Shown piece by piece: positions 36,943 through 50,313 of a stretch of DNA of 64,000 bases (its first letter is position 1; each line of letters opens with the position of its first letter). Source of the stretch: Phlebotomus papatasi (taxonomy: Eukaryota; Arthropoda; Insecta; Diptera; Psychodidae); contig NW_026604850.1 in NCBI RefSeq assembly GCF_024763615.1, positions 1-64,000 on the forward strand, given 5' to 3'. The notes below the pieces were generated by a model that did not search any database, was not told the origin of the DNA, and was given only the letters and a program-made list of their open reading frames with translations. The position numbers were made by a program, and so were the translations under genes.

Positions 36943-39900
36943 CTACAAACCGCAATTCTTAAAATTTCTCATGAAAATCACATTAGAATACTTCAAATAA
37001 TTCTACCAATCAATTAATATCATTAGTTGAATTTTTTCTTGGAAAAATTCCCATTAAAAATCATCATGATCCCACCCTTGGGAGTTTTTTTTTAATTTTT
37101 TAAAAATGCCAAAATCTGCTCTAGAAACCGCAATTCTTAAAATTTCTCAATGAAAATCACATTAGAATACTTCAAATAATTCTAACAATCAATTAATATC
37201 ATTAGTTGAATTTTTTCTTGGAAAAATTCCCACCAAAAATCATTATGATCCCACCCTTGGGAGTTTTTTTTAATTTTTTAAAAATGCCAAAATCTGCTCT
37301 AGAAACCGCAATTCTTAAAATTTCTCAATGAAAATCACATTAGAATACTTCAAATAATTCTAACAATCAATTAATATCTTTAGTTGAATTTTTTCTTGGA
37401 AAAATTCCCATTAAAAATCATCATGATCCCACCCTTGGGAGTTTTTTTTTAATTTTTTAAAAATGCCAAAATCTGCTCTAGAAACCGCAATTCTTAAAAT
37501 TTCTCAATGAAAATCACATTAGAATACTTCAAATAATTCTAACAATCAATTAATATCTTTAGTTGAATTTTTTCTTGGAAAAATTCCCATTAAAAATCAT
37601 CATGATCCCACCCTTGGGAGTTTTTTTTTTAATTTTTTAAAAATGCCAAAATCTGCTCTAGAAACCGCAATTCTTAAAATTTCTCAATGAAAATCACATT
37701 AGAATACTTCAAATAATTCTAACAATCAATTAATATCTTTAGTTGAATTTTTTCTTGGAAAAATTCCCATTAAAAATCATCATGATCCCACCCTTGGGAG
37801 TTTTTTTTTTAATTTTTTAAAAATGCCAAAATCTGCTCTAGAAACCGCAATTCTTAAAATTTCTCAATGAAAATCACATTAGAATACTTCAAATAATTCT
37901 ACCAATCAATTAATATCTTTAGTTGAATTTTTTCTTGGAAAAATTCCCATTAAAAATCATCATGATCCCACCCTTGGGAGTTTTTTTTTAATTTTTTAAA
38001 AATGCCAAAATCTGCTCTAGAAACCGCAATTCTTAAAATTTCTCAATGAAAATCACATTAGAATACTTCAAATAATTCTAACAATCAATTAATATCTTTA
38101 GTTGAATTTTTTCTTGGAAAAATTCCCATTAAAAATCATCATGATCCCACCCTTGGGAGTTTTTTTTAATTTTTTAAAAATGCCAAAATCTGCTCTAGAA
38201 ACCGCAATTCTTAAAATTTCTCAATGAAAATCACATTAGAATACTTCAAATAATTCTAACAATCAATTAATATCTTTAGTTGAATTTTTTCTTGGAAAAA
38301 TTCCCATTAAAAATCATCATGATCCCACCCTTGGGAGTTTTTTTTTAATTTTTTAAAAATGCCAAAATCTGCTCTAGAAACCGCAATTCTTAAAATTTCT
38401 CAATGAAAATCACATTAGAATACTTCAAATAATTCTAACAATCAATTAATATCTTTAGTTGAATTTTTTCTTGGAAAAATTCCCATTAAAAATCATCATG
38501 ATCCCACCCTTGGGAGTTTTTTTTTAATTTTTTAAAAATGCCAAAATCTGCTCTAGAAACCGCAATTCTTAAAATTTCTCAATGAAAATCACATTAGAAT
38601 ACTTCAAATAATTCTAACAATCAATTAATATCTTTAGTTGAATTTTTTCTTGGAAAAATTCCCATTAAAAATCATCATGATCCCACCCTTGGGAGTTTTT
38701 TTTTAATTTTTTAAAAATGCCAAAATCTGCTCTAGAAACCGCAATTCTTAAAATTTCTCAATGAAAATCACATTAGAATACTTCAAATAATTCTAACAAT
38801 CAATTAATATCTTTAGTTGAATTTTTTCTTGGAAAAATTCCCATTAAAAATCATCATGATCCCACCCTTGGGAGTTTTTTTTTAATTTTTTAAAAATGCC
38901 AAAATCTGCTCTACAAACCGCAATTCTTAAAATTTCTCAATGAAAATCACATTAGAATACTTCAAATAATTCTACCAATCAATTAATATCATTAGTTGAA
39001 TTTTTTCTTGGAAAAATTCCCATTAAAAATCATCATGATCCCACCCTTGGGAGTTTTTTTTTAATTTTTTAAAAATGCCAAAATCTGCTCTAGAAACCGC
39101 AATTCTTAAAATTTCTCAATGAAAATCACATTAGAATACTTCAAATAATTCTAACAATCAATTAATATCTTTAGTTGAATTTTTTCTTGGAAAAATTCCC
39201 ACCAAAAATCATTATGATCCCACCCTTGGGAGTTTTTTTTTAATTTTTTAAAAATGCCAAAATCTGCTCTAGAAACCGCAATTCTTAAAATTTCTCAATG
39301 AAAATCACATTAGAATACTTCAAATAATTCTAACAATCAATTAATATCATTAGTTGAATTTTTTCTTGGAAAAATTCCCATTAAAAATCATCATGATCCC
39401 ACCCTTGGGAGTTTTTTTTTTAATTTTTTAAAAATGCCAAAATCTGCTCTAGAAACCGCAATTCTTAAAATTTCTCAATGAAAATCACATTAGAATACTT
39501 CAAATAATTCTACCAATCAATTAATATCATTAGTTGAATTTTTTCTTGGAAAAATTCCCATTAAAAATCATCATGATCCCACCCTTGGGAGTTTTTTTTT
39601 TAATTTTTTAAAAATGCCAAAATCTGCTCTAGAAACCGCAATTCTTAAAATTTCTCAATGAAAATCACATTAGAATACTTCAAATAATTCTAACAATCAA
39701 TTAATATCTTTAGTTGAATTTTTTCTTGGAAAAATTCCCATTAAAAATCATCATGATCCCACCCTTGGGAGTTTTTTTTTAATTTTTTAAAAATGCCAAA
39801 ATCTGCTCTAGAAACCGCAATTCTTAAAATTTCTCAATGAAAATCTCATTAGAATACTTCAAATAATTCTAACAATCAATTAATATCTTTAGTTGAATTT

Positions 39901-40930
39901 TTTCTTGGAAAAATTCCCATTAAAAATCATCATGATCCCACCCTTGGGAGTTTTTTTTTAATTTTTTAAAAATGCCAAAATCTGCTCTAGAAACGGCAAT
40001 TCTTAAAATTTCTCAATGAAAATCACATTAGAATACTTCAAATAATTCTAACAATCAATTAATATCTTTAGTTGAATTTTTTCTTGGAAAAATTCCCATT
40101 AAAAATCATCATGATCCCACCCTTGGGAGTTTTTTTTTAATTTTTTAAAAATGCCAAAATCTGCTCTAGAAACCGCAATTCTTAAAATTTCTCAATGAAA
40201 ATCACATTAGAATACTTCAAATAATTCTAACAATCAATTAATATCTTTAGTTGAATTTTTTCTTGGAAAAATTCCCACCAAAAATCATTATGATCCCACC
40301 CTTGGGAGTTTTTTTTTAATTTTTTAAAAATGCCAAAATCTGCTCTAGAAACCGCAATTCTTAAAATTTCTCAATGAAAATCACATTAGAATACTTCAAA
40401 TAATTCTAACAATCAATTAATATCTTTAGTTGAATTTTTTCTTGGAAAAATTCCCATTAAAAATCATCATGATCCCACCCTTGGGAGTTTTTTTTTAATT
40501 TTTTAAAAATGCCAAAATCTGCTCTAGAAACCGCAATTCTTAAAATTTCTCAATGAAAATCACATTAGAATACTTCAAATAATTCTAACAATCAATTAAT
40601 ATCTTTAGTTGAATTTTTTCTTGGAAAAATTCCCATTAAAAATCATCATGATCCCACCCTTGGGAGTTTTTTTTTAATTTTTTAAAAATGCCAAAATCTG
40701 CTCTAGAAACCGCAATTCTTAAAATTTCTCAATGAAAATCACATTAGAATACTTCAAATAATTCTAACAATCAATTAATATCTTTAGTTGAATTTTTTCT
40801 TGGAAAAATTCCCATTAAAAATCATCATGATCCCACCCTTGGGAGTTTTTTTTTAATTTTTTAAAAATGCCAAAATCTGCTCTATAAACCGCAATTCTTA
40901 AAATTTCTCAATGAAAATCACATTAGAATA
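36943..40930. repeat. 11-monomer duplication, 1,968-bp spacing
   Basis: CTACAAACCGCAATT copies start at 36,943 and 38,911, 1,968 bp or 11.0 monomers apart. Each is followed by CTACCAATC/CATTAG and then by a CTAACAATC copy with ACCAAAAATCATTATG (about 37,231 and 39,201). One point difference is CTCATG for CTCAATG in the first copy (about 36,970). The following part carries several CATTAG monomers and an ACCAAAAATCATTATG copy near 40,274. No gene is present. Confidence 0.65.
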
Positions 40931-43900
40931 CTTCAAGTAATTCTACCAATCAATTAATATCTTTAGTTGAATTTTTTCTTGGAAAAATTCCCATTAAAAA
41001 TCATCATGATCCCACCCTTGGGAGTTTTTTTTTAATTTTTTAAAAATGCCAAAATCTGCTCTAGAAACCGCAATTCTTAAAATTTCTCAATGAAAATCAC
41101 ATTAGAATACTTCAAATAATTCTACCAATCAATTAATATCTTTAGTTGAATTTTTTCTTGGAAAAATTCCCATTAAAAATCATCATGATCCCACCCTTGG
41201 GAGTTTTTTTTTAATTTTTTAAAAATGCCAAAATCTGCTCTAGAAACCGCAATTCTTAAAATTTCTCAATGAAAATCACATTAGAATACTTCAAATAATT
41301 CTAACAATCAATTAATATCTTTAGTTGAATTTTTTCTTGGAAAAATTCCCATTAAAAATCATCATGATCCCACCCTTGGGAGTTTTTTTTTAATTTTTTA
41401 AAAATGCCAAAATCTGCTCTAGAAACCGCAATTCTTAAAATTTCTCAATGAAAATCACATTAGAATACTTCAAATAATTCTAACAATCAATTAATATCTT
41501 TAGTTGAATTTTTTCTTGGAAAAATTCCCATTAAAAATCATCATGATCCCACCCTTGGGAGTTTTTTTTTAATTTTTTAAAAAAGCCAAAATATGCTCTA
41601 GAAACCGCAATTCTTAAAATTTCTCAATGAAAATCACATTAGAATACTTCAAATAATTCTAACAATCAATTAATATCTTTAGTTGAATTTTTTCTTGGAA
41701 AAATTCCCATTAAAAATCATCATGATCCCACCCTTGGGAGTTTTTTTTTAATTTTTTAAAAATGCCAAAATCTGCTCTAGAAACCGCAATTCTTAAAATT
41801 TCTCAATGAAAATCACATTAGAATACTTCAAATAATTCTAACAATCAATTAATATCTTTAGTTGAATTTTTTCTTGGAAAAATTCCCATTAAAAATCATC
41901 ATGATCCCACCCTTGGGAGTTTTTTTTTAATTTTTTAAAAATGCCAAAATCTGCTCTAGAAACCACAATTCTTAAAATTTCTCAATGAAAATCACATTAG
42001 AATATTTCAAATAATTCTAACAATCAATTAATATCTTTAGTTGAATTTTTTCTTGGAAAAATTCCCATTAAAAATCATCATGATCCCACCCTTGGGAGTT
42101 TTTTTTTTAATTTTTTAAAAATGCCAAAATCTGCTCTAGAAACCGCAATTCTTAAAATTTCTCAATGAAAATCACATTAGAATACTTCAAATAATTCTAA
42201 CAATCAATTAATATCTTTAGTTGAATTTTTTCTTGGAAAAATTCCCATTAAAAATCATCATGATCCCACCCTTGGGAGTTTTTTTTTAATTTTTTAAAAA
42301 TGCCAAAATCTGCTCTAGAAACCGCAATTCTTAAAATTTCTCAATGAAAATCACATTAGAATACTTCAAATAATTCTAACAATCAATTAATATCTTTAGT
42401 TGAATTTTTTCTTGGAAAAATTCCCATTAAAAATCATCATGATCCCACCCTTGGGAGTTTTTTTTTAATTTTTTAAAAATGCCAAAATCTGCTCTAGAAA
42501 CCACAATTCTTAAAATTTCTCAATGAAAATCACATTAGAATATTTCAAATAATTCTAACAATCAATTAATATCTTTAGTTGAATTTTTTCTTGGAAAAAT
42601 TCCCATTAAAAATCATCATGATCCCACCCTTGGGAGTTTTTTTTTAATTTTTTAAAAATGCCAAAATCTGCACTAGAAACCGCAATTCTTAAAATTTCTC
42701 AATGAAAATCACATTAGAATACTTCAAATAATTCTAACAATCAATTAATATCTTTAGTTGAATTTTTTCTTGGAAAAATTCCCATTAAAAATCATCATGA
42801 TCCCACCCTTGGGAGTTTTTTTTTTAATTTTTTAAAAATGCCAAAATCTGCTCTAGAAACCGCAATTCTTAAAATTTCTCAATGAAAATCACATTAGAAT
42901 ACTTCAAATGATTCTAACAATCAATTAATATCTTTAGTTGAATTTTTTCTTGGAAAAATTCCCATTAAAAATCATCATGATCCCACCCTTGGGAGTTTTT
43001 TTTTAATTTTTTAAAAATGCCAAAATCTGCTCTAGAAACCGCAATTCTTAAAATTTCTCAATGAAAATCACATTAGAATACTTCAAATAATTCTAACAAT
43101 CAATTAATATCTTTAGTTGAATTTTTTCTTGGAAAAATTCCCACCAAAAATCATTATGATCCCACCCTTGGGAGTTTTTTTTAAATTTTTTAAAAATGCC
43201 AAAATCTGCACTAGAAACCGCAATTCTTAAAATTTCTCAATGAAAATCACATTAGAATACTTCAAATAATTCTACCAATCAATTAATATCTTTAGTTGAA
43301 TTTTTTCTTGGAAAAATTCCCATTAAAAATCATCATGATCCCACCCTTGGGAGTTTTTTTTTTAATTTTTTAAAAATGCCAAAATCTGCTCTAGAAACCA
43401 CAATTCTTAAAATTTCTCAATGAAAATCACATTAGAATACTTCAAATAATTCTAACAATCAATTAATATCTTTAGTTGAATTTTTTCTTGGAAAAATTCC
43501 CACCAAAAATCATTATGATCCCACCCTTGGGAGTTTTTTTTTTAATTTTTTAAAAATGCCAAAATCTGCACTAGAAACCGCAATTCTTAAAATTTCTCAA
43601 TGAAAATCACATTAGAATACTTCAAATAATTCTAACAATCAATTAATATCTTTAGTTGAATTTTTTCTTGGAAAAATTCCCATTAAAAATCATCATGATC
43701 CCACCCTTGGGAGTTTTTTTTTAATTTTTTAAAAATGCCAAAATCTGCTCTAGAAACCGCAATTCTTAAAATTTCTCAATGAAAATCACATTAGAATACT
43801 TCAAATAATTCTAACAATCAATTAATATCTTTAGTTGAATTTTTTCTTGGAAAAATTCCCATTAAAAATCATCATGATCCCACCCTTGGGAGTTTTTTTT

Positions 43901-44516
43901 TTAATTTTTTAAAAATGCCAAAATCTGCTCTAGAAACCGCAATTCTTAAAATTTCTCAATGAAAATCACATTAGAATACTTCAAATAATTCTAACAATCA
44001 ATTAATATCTTTAGTTGAATTTTTTCTTGGAAAAATTCCCATTAAAAATCATCATGATCCCACCCTTGGGAGTTTTTTTTTAATTTTTTAAAAATGCCAA
44101 AATCTGCTCTAGAAACCACAATTCTTAAAATTTCTCAATGAAAATCACATTAGAATATTTCAAATAATTCTAACAATCAATTAATATCTTTAGTTGAATT
44201 TTTTCTTGGAAAAATTCCCATTAAAAATCATCATGATCCCACCCTTGGGAGTTTTTTTTTTAATTTTTTAAAAATGCCAAAATCTGCTCTAGAAACCACA
44301 ATTCTTAAAATTTCTCAATGAAAATCACATTAGAATACTTCAAATAATTCTAACAATCAATTAATATCTTTAGTTGAATTTTTTCTTGGAAAAATTCCCA
44401 CCAAAAATCATTATGATCCCACCCTTGGGAGTTTTTTTTTAATTTTTTAAAAATGCCAAAATCTGCTCTATAAACCGCAATTCTTAAAATTTCTCAATGA
44501 AAATCACATTAGAATA
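40931..44516. repeat. Zone with ACCACAATT, GAATATTTC and GCACTAG monomer classes
   Basis: New variants enter here. CTTCAAGTAATT appears at 40,931. ACCACAATT (the CpG changed to CA) with GAATATTTC is near 41,964, 42,503 and 44,117. GCACTAG lies at 42,670, 43,208 and 43,568, and CTTCAAATGATT near 42,904. The GAATATTTC copies at 42,001 and 42,539 are 538 bp (3 monomers) apart. These classes are later assembled into the 4/6-monomer HOR, so this zone looks like its source or a degraded relative. The copy near 41,584 reads AAAAGCC/ATATGC. Confidence 0.7.
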
Positions 44517-47500
44517 CTTCAAGTAATTCTACCAATCAATTAATATCTTTAGTTGAATTTTTTCTTGGAAAAATTCCCATTAAAAATCATCATGATCCCA
44601 CCCTTGGGAGTTTTTTTTTAATTTTTTAAAAATGCCAAAATCTGCTCTAGAAACCGCAATTCTTAAAATTTCTCAATGAAAATCACATTAGAATACTTCA
44701 AATAATTCTAACAATCAATTAATATCTTTAGTTGAATTTTTTCTTGGAAAAATTCCCATTTCTAACAATCAATTGCCAAAATATCTTTAGAAAATCACAT
44801 TAGAATACTTCAAATAATTCTAACAATTTTTCTTGGAAAAATTCCCACCAAAAATCATTATGATCCCACCCTTGGGAGTTTTTTTTTAATTTTTTAAAAA
44901 TGCCAAAATCTGCACTAGAAACCGCAATTCTTAAAATTTCTCAATGAAAATCACATTAGAATACTTCAAATAATTCTAACAATCAATTAATATCTTTAGT
45001 TGAATTTTTTCTTGGAAAAATTCCCACCAAAAATCATTATGATCCCACCCTTGGGAGTTTTTTTTTAATTTTTTAAAAATGCCAAAATCTGCTCTATAAA
45101 CCGCAATTCTTAAAATTTCTCAATGAAAATCACATTAGAATACTTCAAGTAATTCTACCAATCAATTAATATCTTTAGTTGAATTTTTTCTTGGAAAAAT
45201 TCCCATTAAAAATCATCATGATCCCACCCTTGGGAGTTTTTTTTTTAATTTTTTAAAAATGCCAAAATCTGCTCTAGAAACCGCAATTCTTAAAATTTCT
45301 CAATGAAAATCACATTAGAATACTTCAAATAATTCTAACAATCAATTAATATCTTTAGTTGAATTTTTTCTTGGAAAAATTCCCATTAAAAATCATCATG
45401 ATCCCACCCTTGGGAGTTTTTTTTTAATTTTTTAAAAATGCCAAAATCTGCTCTAGAAACCACAATTCTTAAAATTTCTCAATGAAAATCACATTAGAAT
45501 ATTTCAAATAATTCTAACAATCAATTAATATCTTTAGTTGAATTTTTTCTTGGAAAAATTCCCATTAAAAATCATCATGATCCCACCCTTGGGAGTTTTT
45601 TTTTTTTAATTTTTTAAAAATGCCAAAATCTGCTCTAGAAACCACAATTCTTAAAATTTCTCAATGAAAATCACATTAGAATACTTCAAATAATTCTAAC
45701 AATCAATTAATATCTTTAGTTGAATTTTTTCTTGGAAAAATTCCCACCAAAAATCATTATGATCCCACCCTTGGGAGTTTTTTTTTAATTTTTTAAAAAT
45801 GCCAAAATCTGCTCTATAAACCGCAATTCTTAAAATTTCTCAATGAAAATCACATTAGAATACTTCAAGTAATTCTACCAATCAATTAATATCTTTAGTT
45901 GAATTTTTTCTTGGAAAAATTCCCATTAAAAATCATCATGATCCCACCCTTGGGAGTTTTTTTTTAATTTTTTAAAAATGCCAAAATCTGCTCTAGAAAC
46001 CGCAATTCTTAAAATTTCTCAATGAAAATCACATTAGAATACTTCAAATAATTCTAACAATCAATTAATATCTTTAGTTGAATTTTTTCTTGGAAAAATT
46101 CCCATTAAAAATCATCATGATCCCACCCTTGGGAGTTTTTTTTTTAATTTTTTAAAAATGCCAAAATCTGCTCTAGAAACCGCAATTCTTAAAATTTCTC
46201 AATGAAAATCACATTAGAATACTTCAAATGATTCTAACAATCAATTAATATCTTTAGTTGAATTTTTTCTTGGAAAAATTCCCATTAAAAATCATCATGA
46301 TCCCACCCTTGGGAGTTTTTTTTTAATTTTTTAAAAATGCCAAAATCTGCTCTAGAAACCGCAATTCTTAAAATTTCTCAATGAAAATCACATTAGAATA
46401 CTTCAAATAATTCTAACAATCAATTAATATCTTTAGTTGAATTTTTTCTTGGAAAAATTCCCATTAAAAATCATCATGATCCCACCCTTGGGAGTTTTTT
46501 TTTAATTTTTTAAAAATGCCAAAATCTGCTCTAGAAACCACAATTCTTAAAATTTCTCAATGAAAATCACATTAGAATATTTCAAATAATTCTAACAATC
46601 AATTAATATCTTTAGTTGAATTTTTTCTTGGAAAAATTCCCATTAAAAATCATCATGATCCCACCCTTGGGAGTTTTTTTTTTTTAATTTTTTAAAAATG
46701 CCAAAATCTGCTCTAGAAACCACAATTCTTAAAATTTCTCAATGAAAATCACATTAGAATACTTCAAATAATTCTAACAATCAATTAATATCTTTAGTTG
46801 AATTTTTTCTTGGAAAAATTCCCACCAAAAATCATTATGATCCCACCCTTGGGAGTTTTTTTTTAATTTTTTAAAAATGCCAAAATCTGCTCTATAAACC
46901 GCAATTCTTAAAATTTCTCAATGAAAATCACATTAGAATACTTCAAGTAATTCTACCAATCAATTAATATCTTTAGTTGAATTTTTTCTTGGAAAAATTC
47001 CCATTAAAAATCATCATGATCCCACCCTTGGGAGTTTTTTTTTAATTTTTTAAAAATGCCAAAATCTGCTCTAGAAACCGCAATTCTTAAAATTTCTCAA
47101 TGAAAATCACATTAGAATACTTCAAATAATTCTAACAATCAATTAATATCTTTAGTTGAATTTTTTCTTGGAAAAATTCCCATTAAAAATCATCATGATC
47201 CCACCCTTGGGAGTTTTTTTTTTAATTTTTTAAAAATGCCAAAATCTGCTCTAGAAACCGCAATTCTTAAAATTTCTCAATGAAAATCACATTATGCCAA
47301 AATCTGCTCTAGAAACCACAATTCTTAAAATTTCTCAATGAAAATCACATTAGAATATTTCAAATAATTCTAACAATCAATTAATATCTTTAGTTGAATT
47401 TTTTCTTGGAAAAATTCCCATTAAAAATCATCATGATCCCACCCTTGGGAGTTTTTTTTTTTTAATTTTTTAAAAATGCCAAAATCTGCTCTAGAAATTT

Positions 47501-47675
47501 CTCGAAAATCACATTAGAATACTTAATAATTCTAACAATCAATTAATATCAATGGAAAAATTCCCACCAAAAATCATTATGATCCCACCCTTGGGAGTTT
47601 TTTTTTAATTTTTTAAAAATGCCAAAATCTGCTCTATATTCTTAAAATTTCTCAATGAAAATCACATTAGAATAC
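44517..47675. repeat. 4- and 6-monomer higher-order repeat (720 / 1,078 bp)
   Basis: The unit is CTATAAACC + CTTCAAGTAATTCTACC; CTAACAATC; ACCACAATT + GAATATTTC; ACCACAATT with a long T run + ACCAAAAATCATTATG. CTTCAAGTA markers lie at 44,517, 45,143, 45,863, 46,941 and 47,675. The 45,143-45,863 interval is 720 bp (4 monomers). The 45,863-46,941 interval is 1,078 bp (6 monomers) because two monomers, one with CTTCAAATGATT, are added. The first and last intervals (626 and 734 bp) are broken by rearrangements. Confidence 0.8.
44759..44832. repeat. Scrambled mosaic of short satellite words
   Basis: After CCCATT come TCTAACAATCAATT, then GCCAAAAT, then ATCTTTAG, then AAAATCACATTAG through TAACAAT, and then TTTTCTTGG. 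At least five pieces from different monomer positions are joined within 75 bp, all in the same orientation. Each join shares only a few bases of A/T with its neighbour. It sits at the start of the 4/6-monomer HOR. Confidence 0.85.
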
Positions 47676-47800
47676 TTCAAGTATTCTACCAATCAATTAA
47701 TATCTTTAGTTGAATTTTTTCTTGGAAAAATTCCCATTAAAAATCATCATGATCCCACCCTTGGGAGTTTTTTTTTAATTTTTTAAAAAGAATACTTCAA
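47251..47800. repeat. Cluster of internal deletions in the last unit of the 4/6-monomer HOR
   Basis: Compared with the equivalent unit 0.7-1 kb upstream, the joins are: CACATTA directly to TGCCAAAATC (47,294; CTAG to CTAG only 58 bp, so 121 bp lost); CTAGAAATTTCTCGAAAATC (47,491-47,510); ACTTAATAATT (47,521); ATATCAATGGAAAAA (47,545-47,559), losing most of the AGTTGAATTTTTTCTT start; CTATATTC (47,634), losing AAACCGCA; GTATTC (47,681); and TTTTAAAAAGAATAC (47,789), losing about 70 bp. Seven defects fall in 550 bp, against long stretches with none. Confidence 0.85.
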
Positions 47801-50313
47801 ATGATTCTAACAATCAATTAATATCTTTAGTTGAATTTTTTCTTGGAAAAATTCCCATTAAAAATCATCATGATCCCACCCTTGGGAGTTTTTTTTTAAT
47901 TTTTTAAAAATGCCAAAATCTGCTCTAGAAACCGCAATTCTTAAAATTTCTCAATGAAAATCACATTAGAATACTTCAAATAATTCTAACAATCAATTAA
48001 TATCTTTAGTTGAATTTTTTCTTGGAAAAATTCCCATTAAAAATCATCATGATCCCACCCTTGGGAGTTTTTTTTTAATTTTTTAAAAATGCCAAAATCT
48101 GCTCTAGAAACCGCAATTCTTAAAATTTCTCAATGAAAATCACATTAGAATACTTCAAATAATTCTAACAATCAATTAATATCTTTAGTTGAATTTTTTC
48201 TTGGAAAAATTCCCATTAAAAATCATCATGATCCCACCCTTGGGAGTTTTTTTTTAATTTTTTAAAAAAGCCAAAATCTGCTCTAGAAACCGCAATTCTT
48301 AAAATTTCTCAATGGAAATCACATTAGAATACTTCAAATAATTCTAACAATCAATTAATATCTTTAGTTGAATTTTTTCTTGGAAAAATTCCCATTAAAA
48401 ATCATCATGATCCCACCCTTGGGAGTTTTTTTTTTAATTTTTTAAAAATGCCAAAATCTGCTCTAGAAACCGCAATTCTTAAAATTTCTCAATGAAAATC
48501 ACATTAGAATACTTCAAATAATTCTAACAATCAATTAATATCTTTAGTTGAATTTTTTCTTGGAAAAATTCCCATTAAAAATCATCATGATCCCACCCTT
48601 GGGAGTTTTTTTTTAATTTTTTAAAAATGCCAAAATCTGCTCTAGAAACCACAATTCTTAAAATTTCTCAATGAAAATCACATTAGAATACTTCAAATAA
48701 TTCTAACAATCAATTAATATCTTTAGTTGAATTTTTTCTTGGAAAAATTCCCATTAAAAATCATCATGATCCCACCCTTGGGAGTTTTTTTTTTAATTTT
48801 TTAAAAATGCCAAAATCTGCTCTAGAAACCGCAATTCTTAAAATTTCTCAATGAAAATCACATTAGAATACTTCAAATAATTCTAACAATCAATTAATAT
48901 CTTTAGTTGAATTTTTTCTTGGAAAAATTCCCATTAAAAATCATCATGATCCCACCCTTGGGAGTTTTTTTTTAATTTTTTAAAAATGCCAAAATCTGCT
49001 CTAGAAACCGCAATTCTTAAAATTTCTCAATGAAAATCACATTAGAATACTTCAAATAATTCTAACAATCAATTAATATCTTTAGTTGAATTTTTTCTTG
49101 GAAAAATTCCCACCAAAAATCATTATGATCCCACCCTTGGGAGTTTTTTTTTAATTTTTTAAAAATGCCAAAATCTGCTCTAGAAACCGCAATTCTTAAA
49201 ATTTCTCAATGAAAATCACATTAAAATACTTCAAATAATTCTAACAATCAATTAATATCTTTAGTTGAATTTTTTCTTGGAAAAATTCCCATTAAAAATC
49301 ATCATGATCCCACCCTTGGGAGTTTTTTTTAATTTTTTAAAAATGCCAAAATCTGCTCTAGAAACCGCAATTCTTAAAATTTCTCAATGAAAATCACATT
49401 AGAATACTTCAAATAATTCTAACAATCAATTAATATCTTTAGTTGAATTTTTTCTTGGAAAAATTCCCACCAAAAATCATTATGATCCCACCCTTGGGAG
49501 TTTTTTTTAATTTTTTAAAAATGCCAAAAACTGCTCTAGAAACCGCAATTCTTGAAATTTCTCAATGAAAATCACATTAGAATACTTCAAATAATTCTAA
49601 CAATCAATTAATATCTTTAGTTGAATTTTTTCTTGGAAAAATTCCCATTAAAAATCATCATGATCCCACCCTTGGGAGTTTTTTTTTAATTTTTTAAACA
49701 TGCCAAAATCTGCTCTAGAAACCGCAATTCTTAAAATTTCTCAATGAAAATCACATTAGAATACTTCAAATAATTCTACCAATCAATTAATATCATTAGT
49801 TGAATTTTTTCTTGGAAAAATTCCCATTAAAAATCATCATAATCCCACCCTTGGGAGTTTTTTTTTTAATTTTTTAAAAATGCCAAAATCTGCTCTAGAA
49901 ACCGCAATTCTTAAAATTTCTCAATGAAAATCACATTAGAATACTTCAAATAATTCTAACAATCAATTAATATCTTTAGTTGAATTTTTTCTTGGAAAAA
50001 TTCCCACCAAAAATCATTATGATCCCACCCTTGGGAGTTTTTTTTTAATTTTTTAAAAATGCCAAAATCTGCTCTAGAAACCGCAATTCTTAAAATTTCT
50101 CAATGAAAATCACATTAGAATACTTCAAATAATTCTAACAATCAATTAATATCTTTAGTTGAATTTTTTCTTGGAAAAATTCCCATTAAAAATCATCATG
50201 ATCCCACCCTTGGGAGTTTTTTTTTAATTTTTTAAAAATGCCAAAATCTGCTCTAGAAACCGCAATTCTTAAAATTTCTCAATGAAAATCACATTAGAAT
50301 ACTTCAAATAATT
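47801..50313. repeat. Ordinary satellite monomers between HOR domains
   Basis: Mostly the common class, with scattered point variants: AAAAGCC near 48,268, AATGGAAATC near 48,313, ACCACAATT near 48,650, CATTAAAATAC near 49,221, AAAACTGCTC and CTTGAAATT near 49,527-49,556, TAAACATGCC near 49,697 and CATAATCCC near 49,840. ACCAAAAATCATTATG copies occur near 49,112, 49,470 and 50,007. No higher-order period is evident by eye. No gene is present. Confidence 0.75.
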
